From positions 1-64,000 of the forward strand of contig DAOPKN010000001.1 of NCBI GenBank assembly GCA_035391225.1: DNA of 64,000 nt, given 5' to 3'. The stretch is from DAOPKN01 sp035391225 (GTDB lineage: Bacteria; Thermotogota; Thermotogae; MWEM01). A program made the translations under genes and the position numbers. Below, piece after piece: positions 15,126 through 24,072 of the stretch. Position 1 is the first letter of the stretch. Each line of letters starts with the position of its first letter. The notes beneath the pieces are model-generated. The model saw nothing but the letters and a program-made list of their open reading frames with translations, was not told the DNA's origin and did not search any database.

Positions 15126-16373
15126 ATGAAAAAAATGCTTCTGGTGCTTGCTCTTGCAACCGTGTTTTCCATGCTTACTTTGGCTGCAGCGGTTACCCTG
15201 GAATACTGGAATGGTTTCACCGGTCCGGATGGGCGGTTCATGCAGGGAATGGTGGATCGCTTCAACGCCGAGCACGAGGGAGAGATCCAGGTGAACATGT
15301 CCACCATGCTGTGGGGAGATTACTGGACCAAACTTCCCATCGCGCTTGCCAGTGGAAAGGGTCCTGACGTGGGAGTCATCCCCGTGGACAACTTGAAGAA
15401 CATCGCGGGTCAAGGGATGTTGATCCCACTTGACGCCTACCTGGGGAAGATGGGGTTGGGGGCAGGGGACATCGTTCCCTCGCTGTGGAACGCCGCCCAG
15501 GTGGATGGGGAGCAGTACGCCATACCGCTCGATACCCACCCGTTGACGTTTTACTGGAACAAGGAGCTGTTCCGGCAGGCTGGTCTTGACCCCGAGAACC
15601 CCCCACGCACGCGGCAGGAATTCTTGGATGCGGCGAAAAAGTTGACAAAAGACCTGGATGGGGATGGCAAGATCGACCAGTGGGGAACGATGATTCCCGT
15701 AGGTTGGCCCAACTTCTTTATTTGGTACTCGATTTTCTTCTCCAACGAAGGGGTGCTGTTCAACGAGGAGAACACGCAAGCCCTGTTTGGCAGTTCCGAA
15801 GGCCTGGATGCCATGCAGTTCCTCGTGGACCTGGTGTACACGTACAAGGTCTCCCCGGAGAATGTCCAAGTCGACGCGGACGTGGATGCCTTCAAGCGGG
15901 GCCAGGTGGCCATGGAGTTCAATGGCATCTGGATGCTCACCGGCTACCTCGATGTGGAAGGCCTTGATTTTGGAGCCGGACCGGTTCCGCAGCTGGGAAG
16001 CGAAAAACCCGCGCAGTGGGGCGGTTCGCACACGATGAGTATTTTCAAGCAGCGGAAGCCAGATCAGGCGAAGTTGGACGCCGCTGCCACGTTCATCGGC
16101 TGGATCAGCAACCACAGCAGCGATTGGGGTAAGGCGGGCCAGGTGCCCGCGAACCTTTCGGTGCAGCAATCCGCGGAGTTCCTTTCGCTCCCGCACATGG
16201 AAACGATTGCCAAGGGGGCTTCCACGGTGACGTTCCCACCCTTCTTCCCCCTGTACAACGACGCCACCGGGCCCATCTGGGAGGCGCTGAACCTGGCCAT
16301 TTTGAACCAGAAAACGGTGGAGCAGGCGATGCAAGACGCGGTTTCGATTTCAAACGAGATCCTGGCGGAATAA
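15126..16373 (+). CDS. Sugar ABC transporter substrate-binding protein
   Basis: This is a 415-residue periplasmic solute-binding protein of family 1 (MalE/UgpB-like). A Sec signal (KKMLLVLALATVFSMLTLAAA) lacks a lipobox cysteine, which fits a periplasm bounded by an outer membrane. Family landmarks include TLEYWNGFTGPDG, the early loop SGKGPDVGVIPVDNLKNI, AIPLDTHPLTFYWNKELFRQAG, a calcium-loop-like DLDGDGKIDQWG and FKRGQVAMEFNGIWML. ATG 15126 follows GAGGTGGTAAGG and lies 22 bases after the repressor stop. A strong hairpin with a T run separates it from the permeases, so this protein can be made in excess over the membrane parts. The linked GH1, GH2 and GH5-like genes suggest a beta-linked oligosaccharide ligand (inference). 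Confidence 0.94.
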   Translation: MKKMLLVLALATVFSMLTLAAAVTLEYWNGFTGPDGRFMQGMVDRFNAEHEGEIQVNMSTMLWGDYWTKLPIALASGKGPDVGVIPVDNLKNIAGQGMLIPLDAYLGKMGLGAGDIVPSLWNAAQVDGEQYAIPLDTHPLTFYWNKELFRQAGLDPENPPRTRQEFLDAAKKLTKDLDGDGKIDQWGTMIPVGWPNFFIWYSIFFSNEGVLFNEENTQALFGSSEGLDAMQFLVDLVYTYKVSPENVQVDADVDAFKRGQVAMEFNGIWMLTGYLDVEGLDFGAGPVPQLGSEKPAQWGGSHTMSIFKQRKPDQAKLDAAATFIGWISNHSSDWGKAGQVPANLSVQQSAEFLSLPHMETIAKGASTVTFPPFFPLYNDATGPIWEALNLAILNQKTVEQAMQDAVSISNEILAE

Positions 16374-16385
16374 GCCTTTTTTCGG

Positions 16386-16418
16386 TCCCCTCGCCGCGGG
16401 TGCGGCGGGGGGCTTTTT
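16386..16418 (+). terminator. Intra-operon terminator/attenuator between binding protein and permeases
   Basis: CCCC-TCGCCGC pairs with GCGGCG-GGGG around a GGGT loop and is followed by CTTTTT. Partial termination here would give more binding-protein mRNA than permease mRNA. The downstream GTG start is 16 bases further on. Confidence 0.75.
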
Positions 16419-16433
16419 CGGGGAGGTGAACCG

Positions 16434-17339
16434 GTGAAAAGGAACACGGTTCTGGGATACCTTTTGCTTCTGCCCCACGCCGTTTTTTTCGGGCTCTTCG
16501 TGGTTTTCCCACTGGCAAAGGTCCTGGTGATGAGTTTCTCGGAGTGGGGGCTTTTCCAGGGTTTCCTCAAGTGGGTGGGTTGGGAAAATTTCGGGGTGCT
16601 TTTCCGCTTCGACGGGTACAGGGCCAAGTACTTTTGGCAGTCGATGGGTGTCACGGCATCGTTCGTCGCCTGGATCGTGCCCCTTATCACCCTTGTGGCG
16701 ATCCTGCTGGCCATGCTTTTGAACAATCCGCGGCTGCGCTTCCAAAAATTCCTGTTGACCAGCATCTTTCTTCCCACCGCCCTCGCGGTAACCGTCACAG
16801 CGGTGATCTGGCGCTGGATTTTCAGCTTCGACGCGGGGCTTGTCAACCTGTTCCTTTCTGGAATGGGCTTGGAAAAGATCCCCTGGATCACCACGATGCC
16901 TTGGGCGTTCATCACCGTGGTCATCGCCACGCTGTGGTGGACGTTGGGTTGGAACGTCATCATCTTGCTGGGGGGGTTGCAAAAGATCCCCGAAAGCTTG
17001 TACGATGCCGCGCGGGTCGACGGGGCCAACGCGTTGCAGAGGTTCTGGAACGTTACTCTTCCCGGATTGCGCAACGTGCTGATGTACGTGGTAATCACGC
17101 AAGCGGTTGCCACCTTCGGCATTTTCGGGCAATCCCAGTTGATGACCTCGGGCGGTCCCGGCCGGCAGACACTTCCCGTGATGCTGCAGATCTACAACGA
17201 GGCTTTCAACACCTCCCGCCCTCGCATGGGCTACGCTTCGGCCATGTCGGTGGTGTTTGGCGTGCTGGTGCTGAGCGTGTTGGCGGTTCAGTACTTCCTG
17301 TTCACGCACGAAAGGAAGGGGGTTCGCCATGCCGCGTAA
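16434..17339 (+). CDS. Sugar ABC transporter permease (MalF-like)
   Basis: This is a 301-residue inner-membrane permease with about six hydrophobic helices; the first, near residues 6-28, reads GYLLLLPHAVFFGLFVVFPLAKV. The EAA coupling loop is ESLYDAARVDGANALQRFWNVTLPGL near residues 185-210, and GPGRQTLPVM follows as usual for the MalF/UgpA type. GTG 16434 is preceded by GGGGAGGTGAA. The 3' end overlaps the second permease by 11 bp. No ATPase gene is present in the operon, so a shared MsmK/MalK-type ATPase encoded elsewhere probably powers it. Confidence 0.94.
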   Translation: MKRNTVLGYLLLLPHAVFFGLFVVFPLAKVLVMSFSEWGLFQGFLKWVGWENFGVLFRFDGYRAKYFWQSMGVTASFVAWIVPLITLVAILLAMLLNNPRLRFQKFLLTSIFLPTALAVTVTAVIWRWIFSFDAGLVNLFLSGMGLEKIPWITTMPWAFITVVIATLWWTLGWNVIILLGGLQKIPESLYDAARVDGANALQRFWNVTLPGLRNVLMYVVITQAVATFGIFGQSQLMTSGGPGRQTLPVMLQIYNEAFNTSRPRMGYASAMSVVFGVLVLSVLAVQYFLFTHERKGVRHAA

Positions 17340-18189
17340 GGAGAGAATTTCCCGCCCGGGGAGAAGACGCTGGTCCACGCTGTGGGTGAACCTGGTGGGG
17401 GGAATACTGGTCGTTACCTTCCTCTTTCCCATATACTGGACCTTCCTGACGTCACTTCGAAGTGAGTCGGAGATCCTCAAGTGGCCTCCCGACCTGCTTC
17501 CGGTGAACCTTACCCTTTCCAATTACGGGGAAATCATGCAGCGCTCGGATACCCCGGTGCTTCGCTGGTTCTGGAACAGTTCGATCGCGGCACTCTCCTA
17601 CGCCACGCTTTCCCTTTTCGTGTGCGTTCCCGCAGCCTACGCGCTCAGCCGGTTGCAATTCAAGTTCCGAGACTTGTACTTCAAGGTTCTGCTGGCCTCG
17701 CTGACGATCCCCGGGATGATCCTGTTCCTTCCCAACTACACAACAGTGGATGCGTTGGGTTGGACCGACAGCCTGGTGGCCATCATCTTGCCGGGGCTGG
17801 GTGCAACCATCGGGGTTTTCCTGCTGCGGCAATTCTTTATCGGAATCCCGCGGGAAATGGAGGAAGCCGCGTTGATGGATGGAGCGGGCGTGTTCCAACG
17901 CATTTTCCGCATCATCATCCCCATGTCCCGCGAGGCCATCATCACGTTGTGGATCATGAACTTCATGGCAAACTGGAACGATTACCTTTGGCCGCTGGTG
18001 ACGCTTTACTCCCCGGACAAGCGCACGCTTCCCGTGGGAATGTCCACGCTGCAGGGTGCCTACGTGCACTACTACGGGGTCATCATGGCGGGGGCGGTGC
18101 TGATCGCCCTTCCCTCCATCGTGATTTTCCTGCTGGTCCAGAGGTACTACGTGAAAGGAATCAGTATTGGTGGAGGTTTGAAAGAATGA
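17329..18189 (+). CDS. Sugar ABC transporter permease (MalG-like)
   Basis: This 286-residue inner-membrane permease partners the preceding one. It shows the MalG hallmark PIYWTFLTSLRSESEI near residue 35, the EAA loop MEEAALMDGAGVFQRIFRIIIPMS near 180-203 and the family C-terminal VQRYYVKGISIGGGLKE. Six membrane helices are expected, including a long segment around NLVGGILVVTFLFPIYW. ATG 17329 lies within the end of the first permease gene, and the stop overlaps the next gene as ATGA, so expression is coupled in both directions. Confidence 0.94.
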   Translation: MPRKERISRPGRRRWSTLWVNLVGGILVVTFLFPIYWTFLTSLRSESEILKWPPDLLPVNLTLSNYGEIMQRSDTPVLRWFWNSSIAALSYATLSLFVCVPAAYALSRLQFKFRDLYFKVLLASLTIPGMILFLPNYTTVDALGWTDSLVAIILPGLGATIGVFLLRQFFIGIPREMEEAALMDGAGVFQRIFRIIIPMSREAIITLWIMNFMANWNDYLWPLVTLYSPDKRTLPVGMSTLQGAYVHYYGVIMAGAVLIALPSIVIFLLVQRYYVKGISIGGGLKE

Positions 18190-19643
18190 AACGATATGGA
18201 CTTGTTCTGCTTGTTCTTTTGCTCACGATGTGGGGGTGCTTGATGGCAGGTTTTGTTACGATTGCGCCCAACGGGCGGTACTTCCAGCACGATGGCACGT
18301 TGCTCGTTCCCCTGGGTTTCAACGATGCCATTTCCTGGCCCTCGTTGGCCCCGGTGGTTTCCGGGGATGATAAGGGAGCGCGCCGGTACTTCGAGGAGAT
18401 CTCTCGGAGCGGTGTCAACGTGCTGCGCGTGATGTTCGAGTACGCGCAGGATCGAAGCAACGTGTTCTTGATGGAAGATCCACTCGGGCAGCGAAACGAT
18501 TTGCTGCTCGAATCCTGGGATCGTATCTTGGAACTGGCGGAAGAATTTGGCATGTACTTGATCATCACGCCCTGGGACCCCTTCTGGGCGTACGAGAACT
18601 GGGACGTCAACCCGTACAACCGGAAAAACGGTGGGCCCATCGATTCGTTCCGGGAATTCTTGACAGACCCCGGAGCCATTGAAAACGCCAGGCAACGTTT
18701 CTCCTTGCTCGTGGAACGATACGGGCACAGCGATAACGTGCTCGCCTGGGAGCTCAACAACGAGATCGAACTCTGGTACGGAAAGATTTTCCGCACACCG
18801 GATGCTACCGTGGCTCGGGAGGTGCAGCAATGGGTGCAAACCATGTCCGCCTTCATCCGGCAACGGGAGCGAGAGTTGTATGGCCAAGCGCACCTTGTGA
18901 CCGTTTCCACGGCCTCCCCTGCGCTGCAAGGCCCTCTTGCACGTGCACTGTACAACAACCCTTCGCTGGATTTCGTCACCACGCATTTTTACCTGGACGG
19001 TATCAAGAAATACTCCGATCCGAAGACGGTGAGCGAGGAAGTGGTGATGACCATCGCCTACCACCAGTACGTGTTGCAAACTTCCCAGCCGTTCATGGAC
19101 AGCGAAAGTGGACCCATCGATCAGTGGCCCAAGTCCGCCGCGCACGATCGTGCGTGCTTCAAGAGTTTTAGCTGGAGCCACCTCGCTTCCGGAGGAACGG
19201 GGATCGGGATGCGCTGGCCCTACACGATTCCCCATCGCATGCCTTCCTACCTTCTTTCCGTTATCCATGGGGTGCATGCGTTCCTCGAGGCTGGGGGCAT
19301 CAACTGGTTGCATTTCGGGGCGCTGGAAAATTCCCAGTCGATGCAAGTGGAAGCTGACCAACCGGTGTTCTTCGCGTACTCGGTGGACACCTTCTCGGAA
19401 AACCAATGGGCCATGGGCTGGCTGAGCAGTGAAAACGGGAAGGCGATACAGCGGGCAACGCTTGGCATGGAAGGATTTGCTGCCGGGGAATTTGTCCTTG
19501 AGGCTTGGGACACCGACGCCGGGGTTGTACTGGCACACTGGCTGGGCAGAAGCGAAGGGGAATGGCTTACATTCCAGGTGGAAGGGCTTCCGGCGGATTT
19601 CGCGTTCAAGGTGTATCCAAGGGGGGAGAAGCATGGAGAATGA
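18186..19643 (+). CDS. Secreted GH5-like (cellulase/mannanase-type) glycoside hydrolase
   Basis: This is a 485-residue clan-A hydrolase. The N-terminal signal ends at LTMWGCLMAG, which could be a lipobox with Cys18 or an ordinary signal site. The barrel shows FNDAISWPSL, GVNVLRVMFEY, YLIITPWDPFWAYENWD, the acid/base Glu193 in AWELNNEIE, VTTHFYLD, and the nucleophile Glu307 in PFMDSESGP. After about residue 390 a small beta domain follows, as in some mannan-active GH5 proteins. Asn-Glu before strand 4 and Glu after strand 7 support GH5-type chemistry, but the subfamily and substrate are not clear. It is the first hydrolase after the permeases, coupled by ATGA. It should act outside the cytoplasm to generate oligosaccharides for import. 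Confidence 0.82.
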   Translation: MKRYGLVLLVLLLTMWGCLMAGFVTIAPNGRYFQHDGTLLVPLGFNDAISWPSLAPVVSGDDKGARRYFEEISRSGVNVLRVMFEYAQDRSNVFLMEDPLGQRNDLLLESWDRILELAEEFGMYLIITPWDPFWAYENWDVNPYNRKNGGPIDSFREFLTDPGAIENARQRFSLLVERYGHSDNVLAWELNNEIELWYGKIFRTPDATVAREVQQWVQTMSAFIRQRERELYGQAHLVTVSTASPALQGPLARALYNNPSLDFVTTHFYLDGIKKYSDPKTVSEEVVMTIAYHQYVLQTSQPFMDSESGPIDQWPKSAAHDRACFKSFSWSHLASGGTGIGMRWPYTIPHRMPSYLLSVIHGVHAFLEAGGINWLHFGALENSQSMQVEADQPVFFAYSVDTFSENQWAMGWLSSENGKAIQRATLGMEGFAAGEFVLEAWDTDAGVVLAHWLGRSEGEWLTFQVEGLPADFAFKVYPRGEKHGE

Positions 19644-21023
19644 GGGAATGATGTTCATCACCGGCATCGAGGACACGTTCGTGGCCAACCAGGATGCCTT
19701 TTCCAACCGTTCGCTGGACGAGTACGAGCTCACGGGGCATTACGCGCAATTCGAGAAGGACCTGCAGATGATTGCCAGCGTGGGGTTCCGAGATATCCGC
19801 TACGGTATTCCCTGGTACCTGGTGCACCCGGAACCGAAACACTTCGACTGGTCGTGGGTGGACCGTGCCATGGAAGCTTTGCGGCGCAACAACCTGAACC
19901 CCATCATTGATTTCATCCACTACGGGACACCGTTGTGGATGGACAACGCGTTTCTCAACGCGGATTTCCCCGCGTACATGGTAGAATACCTGCATGCCTT
20001 CCTAGAGCGGTACATCGAGCAAGTTTCGATGTACACGCCCATGAACGAACCCTTCATCACGCAGGAATTCTGCGGGCGAAAGGCAATTTGGCCGCCGTAC
20101 CTCTCCGGAATGGATGGGTTTGGAAAAATCACGCTATCCACGATGCGCGGAATCGTACAAAGCGTGGAAATGGTCAAGAAAGAGTTTCCCCAGTTGTTCG
20201 CGCTGCACGTGGAAGCTTCGGGGTTGTTCTTGTGCGCGGACAGCGCGCNNNNNNNNNNNNNNNNNNNNNNNNNNNNNNNNNNNNNNNNNNNNNNNNNNNN
20301 NNNNNNNNNNNNNNNNNNNNNNNNNNNNNNNNNNNNNNNNNNNNNNNNTTGTTCGCGCTGCACGTGGAAGCTTCGGGGTTGTTCTTGTGCGCGGACAGCG
20401 CGCTGCAGCCCGTGGTGGATCGGGAAAACGAGCTGCGCTTCTTCAACTACGACCTTCTTTTGGGACGAGTCGACGAAACGCACCCGCTATTTTCCACGTT
20501 CCGGAAAGCCGGGTGGAGCAACGCAGATTTCGGGTGGTTTCGCGACCACGCGCTTGCCATCGACGGTTTCGGCGTGAACTACTATCCCCAGCTCAGCGTG
20601 TACCGTATCCAGGGTGATCCGTCGCACCCCGAGTTCGTGGGGGTGTATGGTGGGTTGGAATACCTGGAAAAGTTATTGGCGCAGTACCAGCAAAGGTACG
20701 GTGGGCCCTTGTTCCTTACCGAAACCAGTATCAATGGGCCAGTGGAGCACCAAGTTTGCTGGTGGAAAGAGTCCACCCAGTTCTGCCAGTCACTGGCGAA
20801 AAAGGGAATGGACCTTCGAGGCTACACCTGGTTTCCCGCCATGGACCTCATCAACTGGGACTATCGCACCGGCAACCTACCGTTGGAACGCTACCGCGAG
20901 CCCATGGGATTCATCCAGCTTTCCATGGATGCAGGCCGGCAATGGGCAAGGCGCTTGAGCCCCCTGGCCGAAGAAATGAAACGCAAGTTGCTGCCATCTG
21001 GAAAAGGGGAGAGAAGAAGATGA
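19633..21023 (+). CDS. GH1-like beta-glycosidase, interrupted by an assembly gap artefact
   Basis: ATG 19633 overlaps the end of the GH5-like gene by 11 bp. The reading frame before the gap and the frame after it differ, but removing the 100 N plus one 55-bp duplicate (155 bases) joins them into one 411-residue protein. It has no signal peptide and is probably cytosolic. Clan-A motifs are YGIPWYLVHPEPKHFDWSW near residue 57, acid/base Glu139 in TPMNEPFI, YYPQLSVY, nucleophile Glu312 in PLFLTETSIN and GYTWFPAMDLINW. These fit GH1 or a close relative, shorter than the usual 440-480 residues. It probably cleaves beta-linked oligosaccharides delivered by the transporter. The stop overlaps the GH2 start as ATGA. 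Confidence 0.85.
20194..20403. other. Contig join: 100 N flanked by an exact 55-bp duplication
   Basis: Bases 20194-20248 and 20349-20403 are identical, with 100 N between. Deleting one copy and the Ns restores the GH1 frame, so this is an unmerged overlap of two contigs. Confidence 0.95.
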
Positions 21024-23542
21024 AACGATTGTGCCTGGACGGAACCTGGGAGTTTGACCTGGAGGAAAACCCGTCCCCGGTGAAAAGGTTCCCGGACCAC
21101 ATGGGGCATACGATCCACGTTCCAGGGTGCGTGGAATGTGATTTTCCCCAAGTTACGTCCCGGCAGCATACCCTTTTCTTTCGGAAACGCTTTTCCTTTC
21201 ACCCCACGCCGGGAAATCGCGTTTTTCTGCGTTTCCAGGCGGTGGATTACTTGGCCTGGGTTTTCTTGGATGGCCAATTCCTGGGGCAGCACGAGGGGGG
21301 GTTCTTGCCCTTCGAATGGGAAATCACTTCCCACTTCGACGCATCGCATTCGGAATCCGCAGACAAGGCTCTGGACGTGATCGTGTTCGACCCGATTTTG
21401 GAACAACCCGATGCAACACCTGAATGGGATCCCCGAACCATCCCCCACGGAAAACAAAACGGGCAGCCCAACTGGTACACCAACATTTCCGGGATCTGGC
21501 AATCGGTATTCGTGGAGGAACGCCCCGGGGTTTTCTTGCACGACGTGGATTTTTCCACGCGCTTCCACGGAGATACTTGGACACTGCACGGTTTTTTCCA
21601 TGTCGACCCGGGAGGGCCCGTGCAGGTGGAATGTATTCTGGAAAAAGCGGGCCAAACGGTTGCAAGAACACTCGTTGCGCTTTCCCACGGGGAAACGCAG
21701 AAGGAATTTTCGTTGCAGGTACCTGGGGTGCAACCCTGGTCCCCCGAGCATCCACACCTCTACCGCCTACGCCTGCGTTGGGGTATTGGGATGGCAGGCA
21801 ATGAGCTTGCCTTCCACGTAGGTTTTCGGGAGCTTGAAGTGCGCGCGGGAAGGATTGTGCTCAACGGGGAGGATTTTACCCTTCGCGGTGTACTGGACCA
21901 AGAATTTTACCCCCAGACGCTGTACACCGTGCCCTCCCGCGAATTCTTGCAACAGAGCTTTTCCGCGCTCAAGCAAATGGGGTTCAACACGCTGCGCTGC
22001 CATGTCAAGGTGCCCGACCCGGTGTACATGGAACTCGCCGACGAAATGGGATTGCTGGTGTGGCAGGATGTGCCCTACACCGATCGCTTCACCCCGCAAA
22101 GTGCTTTCCGGTTGGAACAAACCGTTTGGGGAACATTGCAACGTGACCATCACCACCCCTCGTTCGGCTTGTACTCGTTGATCAACGAATCCTGGGGAAT
22201 CGATCTTTCCCGTGCAGAACAGGCGTCCTGGCTCACGGAACTATTCCAGCAGGTGAAGCAACGCTACCCGGACATTCTCCTGGTGGACAATTCCCCGTGC
22301 GGGGGAAACGTGCACGTGCGTTCGGACCTCAACGATTTTCACTTTTACACTGCCACGCTCGATCGCCTGGAGCATTGGGACGATTTCCTGGATAGCTGGG
22401 ATGCCCAGCCCGGGAGAACCTTCCAGCCCGGATACGAGGAAAATGCCGAGGGTTTGCCCCGGCTGGTTTCCGAGTTCGGCAACTGGTCGCTTGGTGCGCA
22501 GCGCTGGTTCCGGGAATCGGGGTTGCCCTACTGGGCAGAACACCGTTTCATCGACAGGGATGCCGTGGTAGCGTCCGGAGCGCTGGAGCGCTTCGAGGCC
22601 TCGGAGTGCTCCAAGGAATTCACCTTGGAAGAGTTCATTGGCTTGAGCCAACGTGCCCAGCAGCAATCGTTGAAGCTCGCGGTACGATCGTTGCGGGAGC
22701 ATCCCGGGATTCGGGGATACGTGGTTACCGAGTTTTGCGACACTTTTTGGGAGACGAATGGCATCCTGGATTTCCACCGCCAGCCAAAGGTACCGTTCGA
22801 GGAAGTTCTGGAATGGAATGATCCCCCGGGATTTCTGCTCCGTCCGCTGCAAGACGTGGTGCATCCGGGAGAGAAGTTCCAGGTGCAGTTGCGCTTGCTG
22901 GACGCGGTTCCCCCGGGTAGCGTGCTGCAATTCCTGAAGGAAGGGGGGAAACTCCAGGCAACCGTTCCCTGTTTTCCCACTCCCAACCAGCCAATGGTGC
23001 TGGAGTTGCCTTCCGAAGGGCTGGCCCCGGGGACGCACCGGATGGTTGCCCGGCTTTCCTCGCGTCAAGAGCCGGGTTGGCATTTCGACGTTCTGGTCTT
23101 GCCTCACGGCAAGCCCCCTTCGCTTACCCTCCATGATGGTTTCGAGGGAGAATGGCTCGAAAGGGTCAAACGGGGGGAATCGGCGTTCGTTCACCTTTCC
23201 CCCGGGGAATACCAACTGGCAGGTTACCACGCCAGGGTGCTTCCGCGCGAAGGGGAAACCAGTGGCGACTGGATTGGGGGTTTCGCGTGGGCGGCAAAGG
23301 AATTGCACTGGCTTTTCCCCGGAGGAGGTGCAAGTGAAGTGCATCGCCCGCTGTTTTCCGGGGCACCCCTGCTGTGGAGCGATGGTTGGACACACCGCAA
23401 GATGGGCATGGTGTTCGGTTGGATGGGTGCCTTCGCGGGATACTTGGAAGAAATCTCCCACGGCAAGGGAACGATATGGGTCACCACGCTGCAAGGGGAA
23501 TGGCTTGCGTACCTTCTTGGTTCCCTGCAAGCGAAGGGTTGA
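21020..23542 (+). CDS. GH2-family beta-glycosidase (beta-glucuronidase/mannosidase-like)
   Basis: The protein has 840 residues and no signal peptide. Residues 1-170 are the GH2 sugar-binding jelly roll (LDGTWEFDLEE, YLAWVFLDGQFLGQHEGGF). Residues 175-280 form the immunoglobulin-like domain. The catalytic barrel runs from about 285 to 600 with NTLRCHVKVPDPVYMELADEMGLLVW, the acid/base Glu390 in SLINESWG and the nucleophile Glu485 in LVSEFGNW. About 240 further residues make C-terminal beta domains. It is the last gene of the LacI-controlled operon, coupled by ATGA to the GH1 gene, and presumably trims imported oligosaccharides. The sugar specificity cannot be fixed from motifs. Confidence 0.93.
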   Translation: MKRLCLDGTWEFDLEENPSPVKRFPDHMGHTIHVPGCVECDFPQVTSRQHTLFFRKRFSFHPTPGNRVFLRFQAVDYLAWVFLDGQFLGQHEGGFLPFEWEITSHFDASHSESADKALDVIVFDPILEQPDATPEWDPRTIPHGKQNGQPNWYTNISGIWQSVFVEERPGVFLHDVDFSTRFHGDTWTLHGFFHVDPGGPVQVECILEKAGQTVARTLVALSHGETQKEFSLQVPGVQPWSPEHPHLYRLRLRWGIGMAGNELAFHVGFRELEVRAGRIVLNGEDFTLRGVLDQEFYPQTLYTVPSREFLQQSFSALKQMGFNTLRCHVKVPDPVYMELADEMGLLVWQDVPYTDRFTPQSAFRLEQTVWGTLQRDHHHPSFGLYSLINESWGIDLSRAEQASWLTELFQQVKQRYPDILLVDNSPCGGNVHVRSDLNDFHFYTATLDRLEHWDDFLDSWDAQPGRTFQPGYEENAEGLPRLVSEFGNWSLGAQRWFRESGLPYWAEHRFIDRDAVVASGALERFEASECSKEFTLEEFIGLSQRAQQQSLKLAVRSLREHPGIRGYVVTEFCDTFWETNGILDFHRQPKVPFEEVLEWNDPPGFLLRPLQDVVHPGEKFQVQLRLLDAVPPGSVLQFLKEGGKLQATVPCFPTPNQPMVLELPSEGLAPGTHRMVARLSSRQEPGWHFDVLVLPHGKPPSLTLHDGFEGEWLERVKRGESAFVHLSPGEYQLAGYHARVLPREGETSGDWIGGFAWAAKELHWLFPGGGASEVHRPLFSGAPLLWSDGWTHRKMGMVFGWMGAFAGYLEEISHGKGTIWVTTLQGEWLAYLLGSLQAKG

Positions 23543-23571
23543 GAAAAGGGCTGGAGAGGGCCTTTGTTCGA

Positions 23572-23600
23572 GGCAACCCCCCGTGGTTGCCCGGGTTTTT
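23572..23600 (+). terminator. Terminator-like hairpin after the GH2 gene, related to the 7.4-kb repeats
   Basis: GGCAACC pairs with GGTTGCC around CCCCGT, then CGGG and five Ts. The loop and the flanking CGGG match hairpin 1 of the repeats at 7400-7421, and the one changed base pair is compensated on both arms. Confidence 0.6.
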
Positions 23601-23614
23601 CTGGGAGCGCCGCA

Positions 23615-23714
23615 NNNNNNNNNNNNNNNNNNNNNNNNNNNNNNNNNNNNNNNNNNNNNNNNNNNNNNNNNNNNNNNNNNNNNNNNNNNNNNNNNNNNNN
23701 NNNNNNNNNNNNNN
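23615..23714. other. Assembly gap (100 N) with no flanking duplication
   Basis: Unlike three of the other gaps, the flanks here do not repeat each other. Sequence is truly missing, including the start of the nucleotidyltransferase gene. Confidence 0.9.
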
Positions 23715-24005
23715 GAGGAAACGCTTGGAAAAATCCAGCGAACGCTGGAACGTTTTCCCCAGGTTTCTCGCGCCGTAGTGTATGGTTCGCGCGCAAAGGG
23801 GTGTTACAATCCCGGGTCGGATATCGATCTTGCCCTGGAAGGAGAGAACCTGGACCTGGTTGTGGTTGCCCAACTGGACGAAGCCCTTGACGACTTACTC
23901 TTGCCCTACTTCTTCGACATTGCCGTTCTCCAACAGGTGGAAAACCCGGATTTGTTGGAACACATCCAACGGGTGGGAAAAACGATTTTCCAACGTCCCA
24001 CTTGA
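23715..24005 (+). CDS. MNT-type nucleotidyltransferase domain protein, 5' end lost in gap
   Basis: The 96 visible residues form a minimal nucleotidyltransferase: AVVYGSRAKG, then SDIDLALEG (the G-S...D-x-D metal motif), and a third acidic strand FFDIAVLQ. Stand-alone MNT domains of this size often pair with a HEPN protein in toxin-antitoxin modules, where the MNT partner adds AMP to the toxin. The N-terminus, and possibly a HEPN partner upstream, fall in the gap. No HEPN gene follows, because the next gene is a caspase-like lipoprotein with its own promoter. Fold is confident; the toxin-antitoxin role is inference. Confidence 0.85.
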   Translation, partial: EETLGKIQRTLERFPQVSRAVVYGSRAKGCYNPGSDIDLALEGENLDLVVVAQLDEALDDLLLPYFFDIAVLQQVENPDLLEHIQRVGKTIFQRPT

Positions 24006-24024
24006 AGCACCTCCCTTTCTTTCG

Positions 24025-24033
24025 TGGTATACT
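24025..24033 (+). promoter_or_regulatory. Extended -10 (TGGTATACT) for the caspase-like gene
   Basis: TGG plus TATACT, 40 bases before the ATG. A TTGAAG lies 20 bases upstream, too far for a standard -35. Confidence 0.55.
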
Positions 24034-24072
24034 TCTTTCTTGTGAAAGAGTTTGAAAAAAGGGGGTCTTTGG

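Noticed and set aside
15021..16334. 437-codon open frame on the minus strand
   Set aside because: It is antisense to the sugar-binding protein, which has a ribosome site, a signal peptide and family motifs.
18147..19733. 528-codon open frame on the minus strand
   Set aside because: It is antisense to the GH5-like gene and its low-complexity His/Val/Gln-rich product is typical of shadow frames.
20194..20403. Tandem duplication and frameshift in the GH1 gene
   Set aside because: The duplicated 55 bases flank 100 N and the same 55-base length recurs at two other gaps, so it is an assembly artefact.
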